Notes: generated by a model not told the origin, from the letters alone. A DNA stretch of 41,769 nt from an uncultured Lachnospiraceae bacterium (GCA_947382625.1 CANDAG010000032.1:1-41769); one strand, 5' to 3'; positions 1 through 7,893 are shown, counted from the first letter of the stretch. Translations and numbers: made by a program.

Positions 1-14
1 AGGAGGAAATACTC

Positions 15-1220
15 TTGCTGGAAATTAAGACAAACGAAGCTGAATCTGCAGCCAAAATTATTGTGATTGGTGTAGGTGGCGCAGGTAATAATGCTGTAAA
101 TAGAATGGTTGACGAGTGTATTACGGGCGTTGAATTTATCGGTATCAATACAGATAAGCAGGCACTGCAGCTCTGCAGGGCGCCGAAGCTTTTACAGATC
201 GGAGAGAAGCTGACAAAGGGATTAGGAGCCGGTGCCAAGCCGGAGATCGGCGAGAAGGCAGCCGAGGAAAGCAGCGAGGAGATCGCTGCAGTACTTAAGG
301 GTGCGGATATGGTATTTGTCACCTGTGGTATGGGAGGCGGTACAGGAACAGGTGCTGCACCTATTGTGGCCAAGCTTGCCAAGGATATGGGGATCCTCAC
401 GGTAGGCGTGGTGACCAAGCCCTTCCGTTTTGAAGCCAAGGCCCGTATGGTCAATGCTATTAATGGTATTGAGAAGATCAAGGACAACGTAGATACCCTG
501 ATCGTAATTCCCAACGATAAATTGCTTGAAATTGTGGACAGGCGTACCACTATGCCGGATGCCCTTAAGAAAGCGGATGAAGTGCTTCAGCAGGCAGTAC
601 AGGGGATCACTGACCTTATCAATGTACCGGCTGTCATCAATCTGGACTTTGCGGATGTACAGACGGTTATGAAGGATAAGGGGATCGCCCATATCGGTAT
701 CGGTAACGGTAAGGGTGACGATAAAGCCAGCGAAGCGGTTAAGATGGCGGTGGAGAGCCCGCTTCTTGAGACTACCATTTCCGGGGCTACCCATGTGATC
801 ATCAATGTATCCGGTGACATTACCCTGGCAGATGCTTCTGATGCGGCCAGCTATGTACAGGAGCTGGCAGGAGATGAGGTCAATATCATTTTTGGTGCCA
901 TGTACGATGACACCCAGTGCGACAGCTGCAGGATCACAGTGATCGCTACCGGGCTTGAAGATACCACGCTTCCTACCAATAAGCCTATTTCTCCTTATGG
1001 AACTTTTGCCAATAAATATATGAAGCCTGTTCAGCCTAATATTAATTTCAGAAATACGGCTGTTGCCGGTGGAGATGCCGGAAACACCCAAAGCCATGGG
1101 ACAGGAGCAGCAGCTCCGGTTCCTCACAGAGCAGCGCCGGGGATCAATTCTCCCGGTGATATCAGAAGCAATGTGGCGGACAAGCCTTTGAAGATACCGG
1201 ATTTCCTGCAAAAAAAATAA
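15..1220 (+). CDS. ftsZ: Cell division GTPase FtsZ
   Basis: Tubulin-like GTPase that polymerises into the cytoplasmic Z ring and recruits the division machinery. The 401-residue protein has the N-terminal Rossmann segment [10 protein letters not shown] (about 19-28), the GTP signature loop [10 protein letters not shown] (107-116), the catalytic T7 loop NLDFADV (about 208-214), a Gly/Pro/Ala-rich linker after about 320, and the C-terminal peptide KIPDFLQKK that binds FtsA and similar partners. I take the TTG start at 15 because AGGAGG lies 8 nt upstream, at the very edge of the window. Any promoter or ftsA is outside. It sits a few genes before spoIIGA-sigE-sigG, as in Bacillus and other Clostridia. 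A hairpin terminator follows. Confidence 0.97.
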   Translation: MLEIKTNEAESAAKIIVIGVGGAGNNAVNRMVDECITGVEFIGINTDKQALQLCRAPKLLQIGEKLTKGLGAGAKPEIGEKAAEESSEEIAAVLKGADMVFVTCGMGGGTGTGAAPIVAKLAKDMGILTVGVVTKPFRFEAKARMVNAINGIEKIKDNVDTLIVIPNDKLLEIVDRRTTMPDALKKADEVLQQAVQGITDLINVPAVINLDFADVQTVMKDKGIAHIGIGNGKGDDKASEAVKMAVESPLLETTISGATHVIINVSGDITLADASDAASYVQELAGDEVNIIFGAMYDDTQCDSCRITVIATGLEDTTLPTNKPISPYGTFANKYMKPVQPNINFRNTAVAGGDAGNTQSHGTGAAAPVPHRAAPGINSPGDIRSNVADKPLKIPDFLQKK

Positions 1221-1262
1221 ATCCGGGTTGCATTTAACCGTTTAAAACCAAAATGTCAATAC

Positions 1263-1295
1263 AAAAGACTGTGATTATCCGATTGCAGTCTTTTT
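1263..1295 (+). terminator. Terminator of ftsZ
   Basis: A 9-bp perfect stem AAAAGACTG / CAGTCTTTT (1263-1271 with 1286-1294) and a 14-nt loop, ending in a T run. It lies 42 nt after the ftsZ stop. Confidence 0.75.
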
Positions 1296-1311
1296 GAGTT
1301 CATTAAACCGT

Positions 1312-1337
1312 CATCAAAGCACGGACAGAGTTTGATG
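1312..1337 (+). repeat. Degenerate type A palindromic element
   Basis: CATCAAA (1312-1318) and TTTGATG (1331-1337) form a 7-bp inverted repeat. The right end matches the GTTTGAT end of the type A family described at 18259-18298, and the AAGGAG ribosome binding site of the M18 peptidase follows within a few bases. The inner hairpin is not conserved here, so this may be an eroded copy. Confidence 0.4.
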
Positions 1338-1359
1338 TGGAAGGAGAGCGATCATTTAG

Positions 1360-2715
1360 ATGAAAAAGGAGAATTTAACAACAGCGAAAGGCTGTCTTGC
1401 ATTTATTGACAAAAGTGTAACCGCCTTTCATGCGGTAGAAAATGTGGAAAAGAGACTGGAGGAAGAGGGCTTTCAGGAGCTGAAAGAAAACAGCAGCTGG
1501 GAAATCCTTCCCGGAAAGAGCTATTTTGTCAAAAGGAACGGCTCCTCTCTGATTTCCTTCCGGATGCCGTCAGGGAATGGAAAGGGATTTCATATAGTGG
1601 CCTCCCACAGCGATTCCCCCTGCTTTAAGCTGAAGGCAGGAGAAGAGACCTTTGTTGAGAACCGCTATGTAAAGCTGAATGTGGAACCTTATGGAGGAAT
1701 GATCTATGCCTCATGGTTCGACAGAAGTCTGTCTGTGGCAGGAAGAGTGATCTGCAGGGACGGGGATAAGCTGGTGAGCAAAACGGTAAATATTGACGAG
1801 GATCTGCTGGTGATCCCCAACGTAGCCATTCACCTGAACAGAGAAATGAATAAGGAGCTTACCTATAATCCACAGATCGACCTGCAGCCTCTGTTAAGCG
1901 TTTGTCCTCTGGAGGAGGAGGCTTGCGCAGAGGAAAATGGCGAAAAGGAAGAAGGAGCCGGGGACGCAAAGGAAAAAGCCAAAAAAAGTAATGTTCTCAT
2001 GCAAAAAATAGCATCCTCTGCAGGGGTTAAGGAAGAGGATATCTTAGGAAAGGATTTATTTTTGTATGTAAGGGACAGGGGGAAGCTATCTGGCGCAGAG
2101 GGCGAGCTGATGCTTTCTCCCAGACTGGACGATCTGGAATGTGTCTATGGTTCCATGGAAGGCTTTCTGGCGGTAGAGCCAAAAGAGTTCATTTCGGTCT
2201 GCGCAGTTTTCGACAATGAGGAGGTGGGGAGCCATACCAGGCAGGGGGCAGCTTCCACTTTTCTTAGGGATACCTTAGAGAGGATCGGGGAGGCTCTTGG
2301 AAAGTCGGGGAGCGGATACCGGCAGATGCTTGCGGAGAGCTTTATGATCTCTGCGGACAATGCCCACGGTATGCATCCTAATCACCCCGAAAAGTCAGAT
2401 CCTGCAGGAAAGCCTTGTTTGAACCACGGGATCGTGATCAAATTTCACGGCGGGCAGAAATATACAACGGACGGATATTCTGAAGCGGTCATGCGGGATA
2501 TTTGTGATAGGGCTCAGGTTCCCTGCCAGTCTTACTCCAATCGTTCTGATATTGCAGGAGGATCCACTCTGGGAAATATTTCTGCCGGACAGGTATCCAT
2601 CCCTGCGGCGGATATCGGCCTTGCCCAGCTTGCTATGCATTCCGCGGTGGAGACTGCCGGAAGCATGGACATCGAGTATTTAATAAAAGCCTTCAAAATT
2701 TTTTATGCACAATAG
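1360..2715 (+). CDS. M18 family aspartyl-type aminopeptidase
   Basis: Cytosolic, two-metal aminopeptidase that removes N-terminal acidic residues from peptides. The 451 residues fit the family (about 430-480). Visible metal and catalytic motifs are ASHSDSP (His83, Asp85), the RLDDLECVYG segment (about 250), FDNEEVGSHTRQGA with the catalytic Glu pair (about 280-290) and the closing HPNHPEKSDP (about 338-347). A Lys/Glu-rich insertion at about 185-212 looks like a solvent-exposed loop. Start ATG is preceded by AAGGAGAG about 12 nt upstream. It stands alone between two terminators, so it is probably a single-gene unit between ftsZ and spoIIGA. The family assignment is firm, substrate preference is inferred. 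Confidence 0.93.
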   Translation: MKKENLTTAKGCLAFIDKSVTAFHAVENVEKRLEEEGFQELKENSSWEILPGKSYFVKRNGSSLISFRMPSGNGKGFHIVASHSDSPCFKLKAGEETFVENRYVKLNVEPYGGMIYASWFDRSLSVAGRVICRDGDKLVSKTVNIDEDLLVIPNVAIHLNREMNKELTYNPQIDLQPLLSVCPLEEEACAEENGEKEEGAGDAKEKAKKSNVLMQKIASSAGVKEEDILGKDLFLYVRDRGKLSGAEGELMLSPRLDDLECVYGSMEGFLAVEPKEFISVCAVFDNEEVGSHTRQGAASTFLRDTLERIGEALGKSGSGYRQMLAESFMISADNAHGMHPNHPEKSDPAGKPCLNHGIVIKFHGGQKYTTDGYSEAVMRDICDRAQVPCQSYSNRSDIAGGSTLGNISAGQVSIPAADIGLAQLAMHSAVETAGSMDIEYLIKAFKIFYAQ

Positions 2716-2730
2716 GATCATTTATTTACA

Positions 2731-2753
2731 GCCGGCCATTGGCCGGCTTTTTT
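2731..2753 (+). terminator. Terminator of the M18 peptidase gene
   Basis: GC-rich 7-bp stem GCCGGCC / GGCCGGC with a 3-nt loop (2731-2747), followed by six T, 16 nt after the stop codon. Confidence 0.85.
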
Positions 2754-2794
2754 GTCGTTTATCCGCGATGAATGAGGCGGCACAGGACAATGGT

Positions 2795-2827
2795 TTGACA
2801 AATTATGAAGGCATTCATGTTTATAAT
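2795..2827 (+). promoter_or_regulatory. Candidate Spo0A-type long-spacer promoter of spoIIGA
   Basis: TTGACA (2795-2800) and TATAAT (2822-2827) are both consensus but lie 21 bp apart instead of about 17. The Bacillus subtilis spoIIG promoter, which needs phosphorylated Spo0A, has the same unusual design with a spacer of about 22 bp. TTTGACA at 2794-2800 reads TGTCAAA on the other strand, one base from the 0A box TGTCGAA, and TGTCGTT (2753-2759) upstream is also one base away. The expected start of transcription is near 2834. The elements are seen; Spo0A control is inferred. Confidence 0.6.
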
Positions 2828-2836
2828 GAACAAGTA

Positions 2837-2887
2837 CATAAGTGCTTCCGGTGATATGAGGTGCGGGAAGCGTACCGGTGTTTGATG
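2837..2887 (+). repeat. Partial type A palindromic element in the spoIIGA leader
   Basis: The right half (TGCGGGAAGCGTACCGGTG then TTTGATG) matches type A elements elsewhere, with CCGGT / ACCGG as the paired arms (2848-2852 with 2874-2878). The left half is eroded. It fills almost the whole predicted leader of spoIIGA. Confidence 0.45.
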
Positions 2888-2891
2888 GGAA

Positions 2892-3722
2892 ATGGAGGTG
2901 AAAGATTGCAGGGTGCAATTGCAGGGTACTGTTTATATTGACAGTGTGTTTTTTATAAATCTGGTGATGGATCTGTATCTTCTTGCACTTACGGGAAGGA
3001 TCCTCGGGAGGACTGCCGCCTTCCGCAGGGTCTTTGCAGGAAGCATGGTCGGTGCAGCCGGGTATTGTATTGTCCTGTGCCTGCCAAAGATACCCTACGC
3101 CTTAAAGGTGTTCCTGGGAATGATCCCGGTTGGCGCATTGATGGTGAAGATTGCCTGCAGGACCGGAGGCTTTGGAGAGCTGCTTCGCGGATTGGGGATT
3201 CTTTATACCTGTTCCTTCTTTTTCGGAGGCTTCATCCTTTTTCTGAGGGATAAAATAGGTCTGTTTTCGGGCTATGGAGATTCCCGGGCCGTGCTGCTCG
3301 GAGGCGCTTTTGCAGGTTTTGCGCTTTTCAGGAAGCTGATTTTGTTTTACAGGGAAAGGAAGAGGGAGCTTTTCTGCCGGGTAAGCCTTTCGGGAAATTC
3401 AGGGCCGGTGGAGTTTGCAGCTCTGATCGATACGGGAAACGGGCTAAGAGAGCCTGTCAGTCAAAGACCGGTGGCAATATTGGATGCGGAACAATGGGAG
3501 AAGCTGGAAATATGGATGAAACCGGAAAAGTATAAGATCATCCCCTATCACAGTCTTGGAAAAGAGAATGGGGTGATGGAGGGATACGAAATAGATACTA
3601 TGAAGGTAAAGGGAAAGAGTGGCGAGAAACAGTTTGATAAGGTGATCATAGCAATATGTAAAGGGAAGGTATCTCAAAAGGGCAGTTATCAGATGATACT
3701 GCCGCCGGAATTATCGGTATAA
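2892..3722 (+). CDS. spoIIGA: Sporulation sigma-E processing peptidase SpoIIGA
   Basis: Membrane-embedded aspartic protease at the sporulation septum. It removes the pro-sequence of SigE in the mother cell after a signal from the forespore. The N-terminal half (about 15-155) is strongly hydrophobic with about five membrane segments, starting [18 protein letters not shown]. The C-terminal half carries the catalytic motif [13 protein letters not shown] (Asp180 counted from this start). The start is uncertain: the ATG at 2892 has no good ribosome site, while GGAGG at 2894-2898 would serve a GTG at 2913, closer to the usual family N-terminus. It is 22 nt upstream of its substrate gene sigE, the standard arrangement. 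Family identity is clear. Confidence 0.92.
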   Translation: MEVKDCRVQLQGTVYIDSVFFINLVMDLYLLALTGRILGRTAAFRRVFAGSMVGAAGYCIVLCLPKIPYALKVFLGMIPVGALMVKIACRTGGFGELLRGLGILYTCSFFFGGFILFLRDKIGLFSGYGDSRAVLLGGAFAGFALFRKLILFYRERKRELFCRVSLSGNSGPVEFAALIDTGNGLREPVSQRPVAILDAEQWEKLEIWMKPEKYKIIPYHSLGKENGVMEGYEIDTMKVKGKSGEKQFDKVIIAICKGKVSQKGSYQMILPPELSV

Positions 3723-3744
3723 AATCAACGGGAGGAATCAAAAA

Positions 3745-4488
3745 ATGATATTTAAGGTTGCAATACCGGGGAAACTGCAGTTTAAGCTTTATCGCAGAGA
3801 ACCCAATTTTTTATTGACAAGACAGGGAGATGTACACTACATAGGCGGTTCGGAGGTTTTGCCGCCGCCGCTGGAGATTGAAAAGGAAAATGAGGTGATA
3901 GGAGACCTGGGAACAGAGTATGAAGACGAGGCCAAGTCTATCCTCATAGAACACAATCTGCGGCTGGTGGTTTATATCGCAAAGAAGTTTGACAATACGG
4001 GAGTGGGGGTGGAGGATCTGATCTCTATAGGGACCATCGGACTGATCAAGTCCATCAACACCTTCAATCCGCAAAAGAACATTAAGCTTGCCACTTATGC
4101 CTCCAGGTGTATAGAGAACGAAATTCTCATGTACCTTCGCAGGAATAATAAAACAAGGCTGGAGGTATCCATTGATGAGCCATTAAACGTGGATTGGGAT
4201 GGAAATGAGCTGCTTCTCTCCGATATCCTTGGAACGGACGAGGATGTTATCTACAAGGATATAGAAAATGAAGTAGAGCGAAAGCTTCTTCTGAAGGCCA
4301 TTGACAAGCTCAGCGAAAGAGAACAGACCATTGTCAGGCTGCGCTTCGGTCTGGGGACCCTGGACGGACAGGAAATGACACAAAAGGAAGTGGCGGAGCT
4401 GCTTGGCATCTCTCAATCCTATATTTCCCGGTTGGAAAAGAAGATCATGAAGAGGCTGAAAAAAGAGCTGCTTCGGGAAAGCTATTGA
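3745..4488 (+). CDS. sigE: Pro-sigma-E, mother-cell sporulation sigma factor
   Basis: RNA polymerase sigma-70 family factor that drives early mother-cell gene expression. It is made inactive with an N-terminal pro-sequence. Here the first about 30 residues end in [13 protein letters not shown], the region where SpoIIGA cuts in Bacillus. Region 2 ([16 protein letters not shown], then [14 protein letters not shown] and [17 protein letters not shown]) and region 4 with a helix-turn-helix ([21 protein letters not shown]) are complete. At 247 residues it is close to the Bacillus protein. GGGAGGA lies about 8 nt before the ATG. It is probably cotranscribed with spoIIGA. A 12-bp palindrome follows immediately after the stop codon. 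Confidence 0.96.
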   Translation: MIFKVAIPGKLQFKLYRREPNFLLTRQGDVHYIGGSEVLPPPLEIEKENEVIGDLGTEYEDEAKSILIEHNLRLVVYIAKKFDNTGVGVEDLISIGTIGLIKSINTFNPQKNIKLATYASRCIENEILMYLRRNNKTRLEVSIDEPLNVDWDGNELLLSDILGTDEDVIYKDIENEVERKLLLKAIDKLSEREQTIVRLRFGLGTLDGQEMTQKEVAELLGISQSYISRLEKKIMKRLKKELLRESY

Positions 4489-4489
4489 A

Positions 4490-4526
4490 CATAAGGGGCT
4501 GTTCGCAGAGCGGGCAGCCCCTTATG
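4490..4526. repeat. Type B palindrome between convergent sigE and ylmC
   Basis: A perfect 12-bp inverted repeat CATAAGGGGCTG / CAGCCCCTTATG (4490-4501 with 4515-4526). Its loop contains the small hairpin CGC-AGA-GCG. It fills the whole 38-nt gap between the sigE stop and the stop of the minus-strand gene, so it could act as a two-way terminator, although neither side has a T run. The ACATAAGG ends match the type B copies at 15613 and 34292. Confidence 0.7.
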
Positions 4527-4760
4527 TCAGCATTTGATATCCACGATTATGATGTCGGGGCCGATCTGCTTGATATCCCGGTATGGAATACAGATATCGG
4601 GTTCTGTGCAGAGCAGATTAAAGAATTTATTGCCGCTGGGAATAAAGACCTTGCAGATCTGGCCGCTGCACTGGTCAAACTCCAGGTCGGAAATCCTGCC
4701 AAGCTTCTTACAGTCCCGCATATTGATCACGTCTTTGGACTTCAGTTCAGAAAAGAGCAT
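4527..4760 (-). CDS. YlmC/YmxH family PRC-barrel sporulation protein
   Basis: Small protein (77 residues from this start) of the YlmC/YmxH family, a single PRC-barrel domain found in nearly all endospore formers. Its biochemical role is not established. The N-terminus MLFSELKSKDVINM and the segment LGRISDLEFDQCSGQI fit the family. I prefer the ATG at 4760 over one three codons earlier: the GAAAGG ribosome site is about 9 nt from it but touches the earlier ATG. The gene lies between sigE and sigG but on the opposite strand, leaving the two sigma genes in separate transcripts. A perfect sigma-E-like -10 lies 33 nt upstream. Confidence 0.85.
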   Translation of the reverse strand: MLFSELKSKDVINMRDCKKLGRISDLEFDQCSGQICKVFIPSGNKFFNLLCTEPDICIPYRDIKQIGPDIIIVDIKC

Positions 4761-4792
4761 AACCGGCATCCTTTCTTCTTTCCGGTTAGTTT

Positions 4793-4825
4793 ATTGTATG
4801 TTTAAAAAGGAAAACCGTGAATATT
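4793..4825. promoter_or_regulatory. Possible overlapping sporulation promoters (ylmC minus, sigG plus)
   Basis: On the minus strand CATACAAT (4800 to 4793) equals the sigma-E -10 consensus CATAYAAT and sits 33 nt before the ylmC-type start, but I find no convincing -35 at 13-15 nt. On the plus strand GTATG (4796-4800), 16 nt, then GTGAATATT (4817-4825) loosely resembles a sigma-F/sigma-G promoter upstream of sigG. Both are weak pattern matches. Confidence 0.3.
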
Positions 4826-4893
4826 TTCCGGCCATTTTGTGAATGATTTCTATTACAGGCATTTTTTGTAAGCGAAGCAGGAGGAAGATGGAT

Positions 4894-5673
4894 ATGGCAC
4901 AGGGAAAGGTTGAAATATGCGGAGTGAACACGGCAAAGCTGCCGCTTCTTAAGGCAGATGAAAAGGAAAAGCTCTTTGAACAGATAGAATCAGGGGACCA
5001 GGAGGCCAGACAGAAGTATATTGAAGGAAATCTGCGTCTGGTTTTAAGCGTGATAAAGCGTTTCTCCTCCAGCAACGAGAATGTGGATGACCTTTTTCAG
5101 ATCGGATGTATCGGACTGATCAAGGCTATTGACAATTTTGATTCTTCTTTGAACGTAAAATTCAGTACCTATGCAGTTCCCATGATCATTGGAGAGATAC
5201 GCAGATTCCTGCGGGATAACAACACTATCAGAGTGAGCAGATCACTGAAGGATACTGCCTACAAGGCGATCTATGCAAAGGAAAATCTGATCAAACAGAA
5301 TATGAAGGAGCCTACTATTAACGAAATCTCTGCGGAGATCGGTATTTCCAAGGAAGATATTGTGTATGCCTTAGACGCCATTCAGAATCCCATGAGTCTT
5401 TACGAGCCTGTTTTTACAGACGGCGGGGACACTCTCTATGTAATGGATCAGATCAGCGACAAAAAAAACAAGGAGGAAAACTGGGTAGAGCATCTTTCCT
5501 TAAGTGAAGCAATGAAAAAATTAGGAGAAAGAGAGCATGAGATCATCAGCCTGCGTTTTTTTGAAGGAAAAACACAGATGGAGGTAGCGGAAATGATCGG
5601 TATCTCGCAGGCCCAGGTGTCTCGGCTTGAAAAGAATGCTCTGAAGGTCATGAAAAATTATCTGACCGCATAA
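4894..5673 (+). CDS. sigG: Forespore sporulation sigma factor SigG
   Basis: Late forespore-specific sigma factor, active after engulfment. The N-terminus MAQGKVEICGVNTAKLPLL is a family signature that binds the anti-sigma factor SpoIIAB and delays activity. Region 2 (GNLRLVLSVIKRF, VDDLFQIGCIGLIKAIDNFD, STYAVPMIIGEIRRFLRDNN), region 3 (SLKDTAYKAIYAKENLI) and region 4 (KTQMEVAEMIGISQAQVSRLEK) are all intact. I chose the ATG at 4894 because GGAGG lies 9 nt upstream and the resulting 259 residues match the usual 257-260. An in-frame ATG at 4888 is too close to the site. No terminator follows clearly. A promoter for nrdR starts 18 nt downstream. Confidence 0.96.
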   Translation: MAQGKVEICGVNTAKLPLLKADEKEKLFEQIESGDQEARQKYIEGNLRLVLSVIKRFSSSNENVDDLFQIGCIGLIKAIDNFDSSLNVKFSTYAVPMIIGEIRRFLRDNNTIRVSRSLKDTAYKAIYAKENLIKQNMKEPTINEISAEIGISKEDIVYALDAIQNPMSLYEPVFTDGGDTLYVMDQISDKKNKEENWVEHLSLSEAMKKLGEREHEIISLRFFEGKTQMEVAEMIGISQAQVSRLEKNALKVMKNYLTA

Positions 5674-5690
5674 TTTTTTCTATCCTTTTA

Positions 5691-5719
5691 TTGAAATATT
5701 TTGCGAACGGGAATATAAT
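5691..5719 (+). promoter_or_regulatory. Sigma-A promoter of nrdR
   Basis: TTGAAA (5691-5696), 17-bp spacer, TATAAT (5714-5719). Placement just after sigG and about 70 nt before nrdR gives nrdR a vegetative promoter of its own. Confidence 0.75.
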
Positions 5720-5750
5720 GGTATTGTTATCATAATTTTGTACAAATTAT

Positions 5751-5775
5751 CAGACTCTCTCAGAGGCAGAGTCTG
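5751..5775 (+). other. Hairpin in the nrdR leader
   Basis: Perfect 8-bp stem CAGACTCT / AGAGTCTG (5751-5758 with 5768-5775) with a 9-nt loop, ending 17 nt before the nrdR start. There is no T run after it, so it is a leader structure rather than an ordinary terminator. No NrdR-box pair was recognised in the promoter. Confidence 0.5.
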
Positions 5776-5792
5776 TATACAGGAGAAAATCT

Positions 5793-6242
5793 ATGAAATG
5801 TCCGTTTTGCAGCCATGAAAATACCAGAGTGATCGATTCAAGACCGGCGGATGACAATAATTCCATCAGGCGCCGCAGAGTGTGCGATGAGTGCGGGAAG
5901 CGTTTTACCACCTATGAGAAGGTAGAGACCATTCCCCTGATCATAATCAAGAAGGATGATAACCGCGAAACCTTTGACAGGACCAAGATTGAGGCTGGCG
6001 TAGTCCGGGCCTGCTACAAGAGGCCGGTCAGCGTAGGCCGGATCAAGGAGCTGGTGGATGCAGTTGAAAATGAGATATTTAGCAGAGAAGAGAAGGAAAT
6101 CCCAAGTCAGGTCATCGGAGAGATCGTGATGAACCGGCTGAAGGATTTAGATGCGGTAGCATATGTACGTTTTGCTTCCGTTTACCGGGAATTTAAGGAC
6201 GTCAATACCTTTATGGAGGAATTGAAGAAGTTTCTGGAATAG
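5793..6242 (+). CDS. nrdR: Transcriptional repressor NrdR of ribonucleotide reductase genes
   Basis: Zinc- and nucleotide-binding repressor that represses ribonucleotide reductase operons in response to dATP/ATP. The 149 residues are typical. The N-terminal zinc ribbon has its two Cys pairs at C3-x2-C6 and C31-x2-C34, with SRPADDNNSIRRRRVCDECG between. The ATP-cone follows (about 48-138), with KKDDNRETFDRTKI and the closing VAYVRFASVYREFKD. AGGAGA is 7 nt before the ATG. The gene often neighbours sporulation sigma genes in Clostridia, so this is conserved synteny rather than a functional link with SigG. Confidence 0.97.
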   Translation: MKCPFCSHENTRVIDSRPADDNNSIRRRRVCDECGKRFTTYEKVETIPLIIIKKDDNRETFDRTKIEAGVVRACYKRPVSVGRIKELVDAVENEIFSREEKEIPSQVIGEIVMNRLKDLDAVAYVRFASVYREFKDVNTFMEELKKFLE

Positions 6243-6281
6243 AAGAAGATATTGCAGATTGTTGAAGTTACAGGGAGGTTA

Positions 6282-6305
6282 GTGTGAAAAATGAATTTTT
6301 CACAC
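6282..6305. promoter_or_regulatory. Perfect 24-bp palindrome upstream of yqeG
   Basis: GTGTGAAAAAT, 2 nt, ATTTTTCACAC: two 11-bp arms without mismatch. It follows a good ribosome site (GGGAGG, 6273-6278) and overlaps a GTG at 6284 that opens a short unassigned frame running into yqeG. It could be an operator or a hairpin that hides that start. No protein family is implied. Confidence 0.5.
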
Positions 6306-6363
6306 GCGAATTTGTGCCTGCGGCCCAAAGTTCGCAGGTTGTGAGAAAGGAATGGATATTTTC

Positions 6364-6885
6364 ATGCTGCAGCGCTTTTATCCGGATCTTTATATCAGTT
6401 CCACTTATCGGATCGACTTTGAACAATACTATAAGAAGGGCTACAGAGGGATTATTTTTGATATAGACAATACCCTGGTTCCCCACGGTGCACCGGCGGA
6501 CGAGCGGAGTATAAGGCTTATCCGGGGATTGCAGGAAATGGGCTTCGGGATCCTTTTTTTGTCCAACAACAAAGAGCCCAGAGTGAAGATGTTCAATGAT
6601 GCAGTTCATGCCCGATATATTTATAAGGCCGGAAAGCCGGCAAAAGCAGGCTACCTTAAAGCAATGGAAATGCTCGGGACAGATCTGCAGACCACACTTT
6701 TTGTAGGCGATCAGCTTTTCACAGATGTCTGGGGAGCCAGAAATACAGGGATTTTTTCAATCCTGGTGCAGCCCATAGACAAAAGAGAGGAGATCCAGAT
6801 CGTACTGAAGCGTTATCTGGAAAGGGTCGTGCTGGCTTTTTATAAAAGGAGATGCCGGAGGAACGGAAAGATATTCTGTCATTGA
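6364..6885 (+). CDS. YqeG family HAD-type phosphatase
   Basis: Haloacid dehalogenase superfamily, subclass IIIA phosphatase. Bacillus YqeG lies in the yqeG-yqeH-aroE-yqeI-nadD cluster and its substrate is unsettled. The 173-residue protein has motif I DIDNTLVPHG (33-42), motif II LFLSNNK, the Lys motif KAGKP and motif IV VGDQLFTDVWGARN. Hence all catalytic positions are present. I use the second ATG (6364), giving the family N-terminus MLQRFYPDLYISS. The earlier ATG at 6352 almost touches the AAAGG site, while 6364 is 13 nt from it, so either is possible. yqeG next to aroE is kept here, whereas yqeH, yqeI and nadD are not. Confidence 0.88.
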   Translation: MLQRFYPDLYISSTYRIDFEQYYKKGYRGIIFDIDNTLVPHGAPADERSIRLIRGLQEMGFGILFLSNNKEPRVKMFNDAVHARYIYKAGKPAKAGYLKAMEMLGTDLQTTLFVGDQLFTDVWGARNTGIFSILVQPIDKREEIQIVLKRYLERVVLAFYKRRCRRNGKIFCH

Positions 6886-6940
6886 TAACACATGTAATGA
6901 ATCCGGTTACATATGGAAATTACGAAGGAAATGAGGATAA

Positions 6941-7001
6941 GTTTGGAAATAAGTTTCCAAACCTTCAATATAACGCAGTATCGCAGGCCTTGCCTGCGAT
7001 A
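6941..7001 (+). other. Two consecutive hairpins before aroE
   Basis: GTTTGGAAA / TTTCCAAAC (6941-6949 with 6954-6962) and TATCGCAGG / CCTGCGATA (6979-6987 with 6993-7001), each a perfect 9-bp stem, fill most of the 132-nt gap between yqeG and aroE. The second ends 3 nt before the GGGGG of the aroE ribosome site. Neither is followed by a T run. Confidence 0.55.
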
Positions 7002-7017
7002 TGCAGGGGGCATAAAA

Positions 7018-7893
7018 ATGATCGATGGTTATACAAGAGTCTGCGCAGTGATCGGCAATCCCGTGGAGCATACCATGTCGCCGACAATCCACAATACGTT
7101 AGCGCAAAAGCTCTCTCATAATCTGGTATACGTTCCTTTTCGTGTGGAAAAAGGACAGGCGGTTACCGCGGTAAAGGGGGCTTATGCTCTGAATATGCTG
7201 GGGATGAATGTGACGGTTCCCTTTAAAAGCGATGTGATACCGGCGCTTTCAGAGATTGATGAGCTGGCGGAAAAAATCGGGGCGGTAAATACCCTCGTGC
7301 GTGTTAAATCAGGATTTAAAGGGTACAATACCGATATGCCGGGATTGTACCGTGCCATGTGCAGTGAAGGGATAAGACTTGAAGGAGAAAAGGTGGTGCT
7401 GCTGGGGGCGGGAGGCGTAGCAAGGGCGGTCGCCTTTTTGTGTGCTTCCAAAAATGTTTCCAGAGTCTATATGCTGAACCGTTCTCTCCAGAAGGCAGAG
7501 GCATTGGCTGAGGAGGTAAATCAAAAAACAGGAAGAGAATGTATCCTTCCGATGGCTCTTTCTGATCATGAAAGATTGCCGGATGAAAGATTCCTGGCTA
7601 TTCAGGCTACCAGTGAAGGGATGTATCCCAATGTAGGAAAGGCTGTCATTGAGGATGAGTCCTTTTACCAAAAAATACATACAGGCTACGAGCTGATCTT
7701 TAACCCGGCAAATACCCGTTTCATGCAGCTTGTAAGAGCACAGGGGGGCAGAGCCTTCCATGGGCTGAAAATGCTTTTGTATCAGGGGATCATTGCCTAT
7801 GAGCTCTGGAATCAGGTGAGCGTTTCAGAAGACCTTGCAAAAGAAGTATACGAAGCGATGAAGGAAAAAATGGGAGTAACAGATGAAGGATAA
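7018..7893 (+). CDS. aroE: Shikimate dehydrogenase
   Basis: NADP-dependent reduction of 3-dehydroshikimate to shikimate in the chorismate pathway. From the ATG at 7018 the protein has 291 residues. It shows the substrate-binding site VIGNPVEHTMSPTIHN (11-26), catalytic Lys70 in NVTVPFKSD, GYNTDMPG with the catalytic Asp106, the nucleotide loop LLGAGGVARA (about 128-137) and a late ATSEGMYP. The start is chosen because a GGGGG site lies 7 nt upstream. The longer frame from 6913 would read through both leader hairpins. It overlaps aroK by 11 nt, so the two are translationally coupled. Confidence 0.95.
   Translation: MIDGYTRVCAVIGNPVEHTMSPTIHNTLAQKLSHNLVYVPFRVEKGQAVTAVKGAYALNMLGMNVTVPFKSDVIPALSEIDELAEKIGAVNTLVRVKSGFKGYNTDMPGLYRAMCSEGIRLEGEKVVLLGAGGVARAVAFLCASKNVSRVYMLNRSLQKAEALAEEVNQKTGRECILPMALSDHERLPDERFLAIQATSEGMYPNVGKAVIEDESFYQKIHTGYELIFNPANTRFMQLVRAQGGRAFHGLKMLLYQGIIAYELWNQVSVSEDLAKEVYEAMKEKMGVTDEG

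Noticed and set aside
222-1211. Long 329-codon open frame antisense to ftsZ
   Set aside because: It lies wholly inside ftsZ, has no ribosome site or family resemblance and arises from codon bias.
6284-6466. 60-codon frame with GTG start upstream of and overlapping yqeG
   Set aside because: Not listed as a gene because nothing but the ribosome site supports it; kept as a question under findings.
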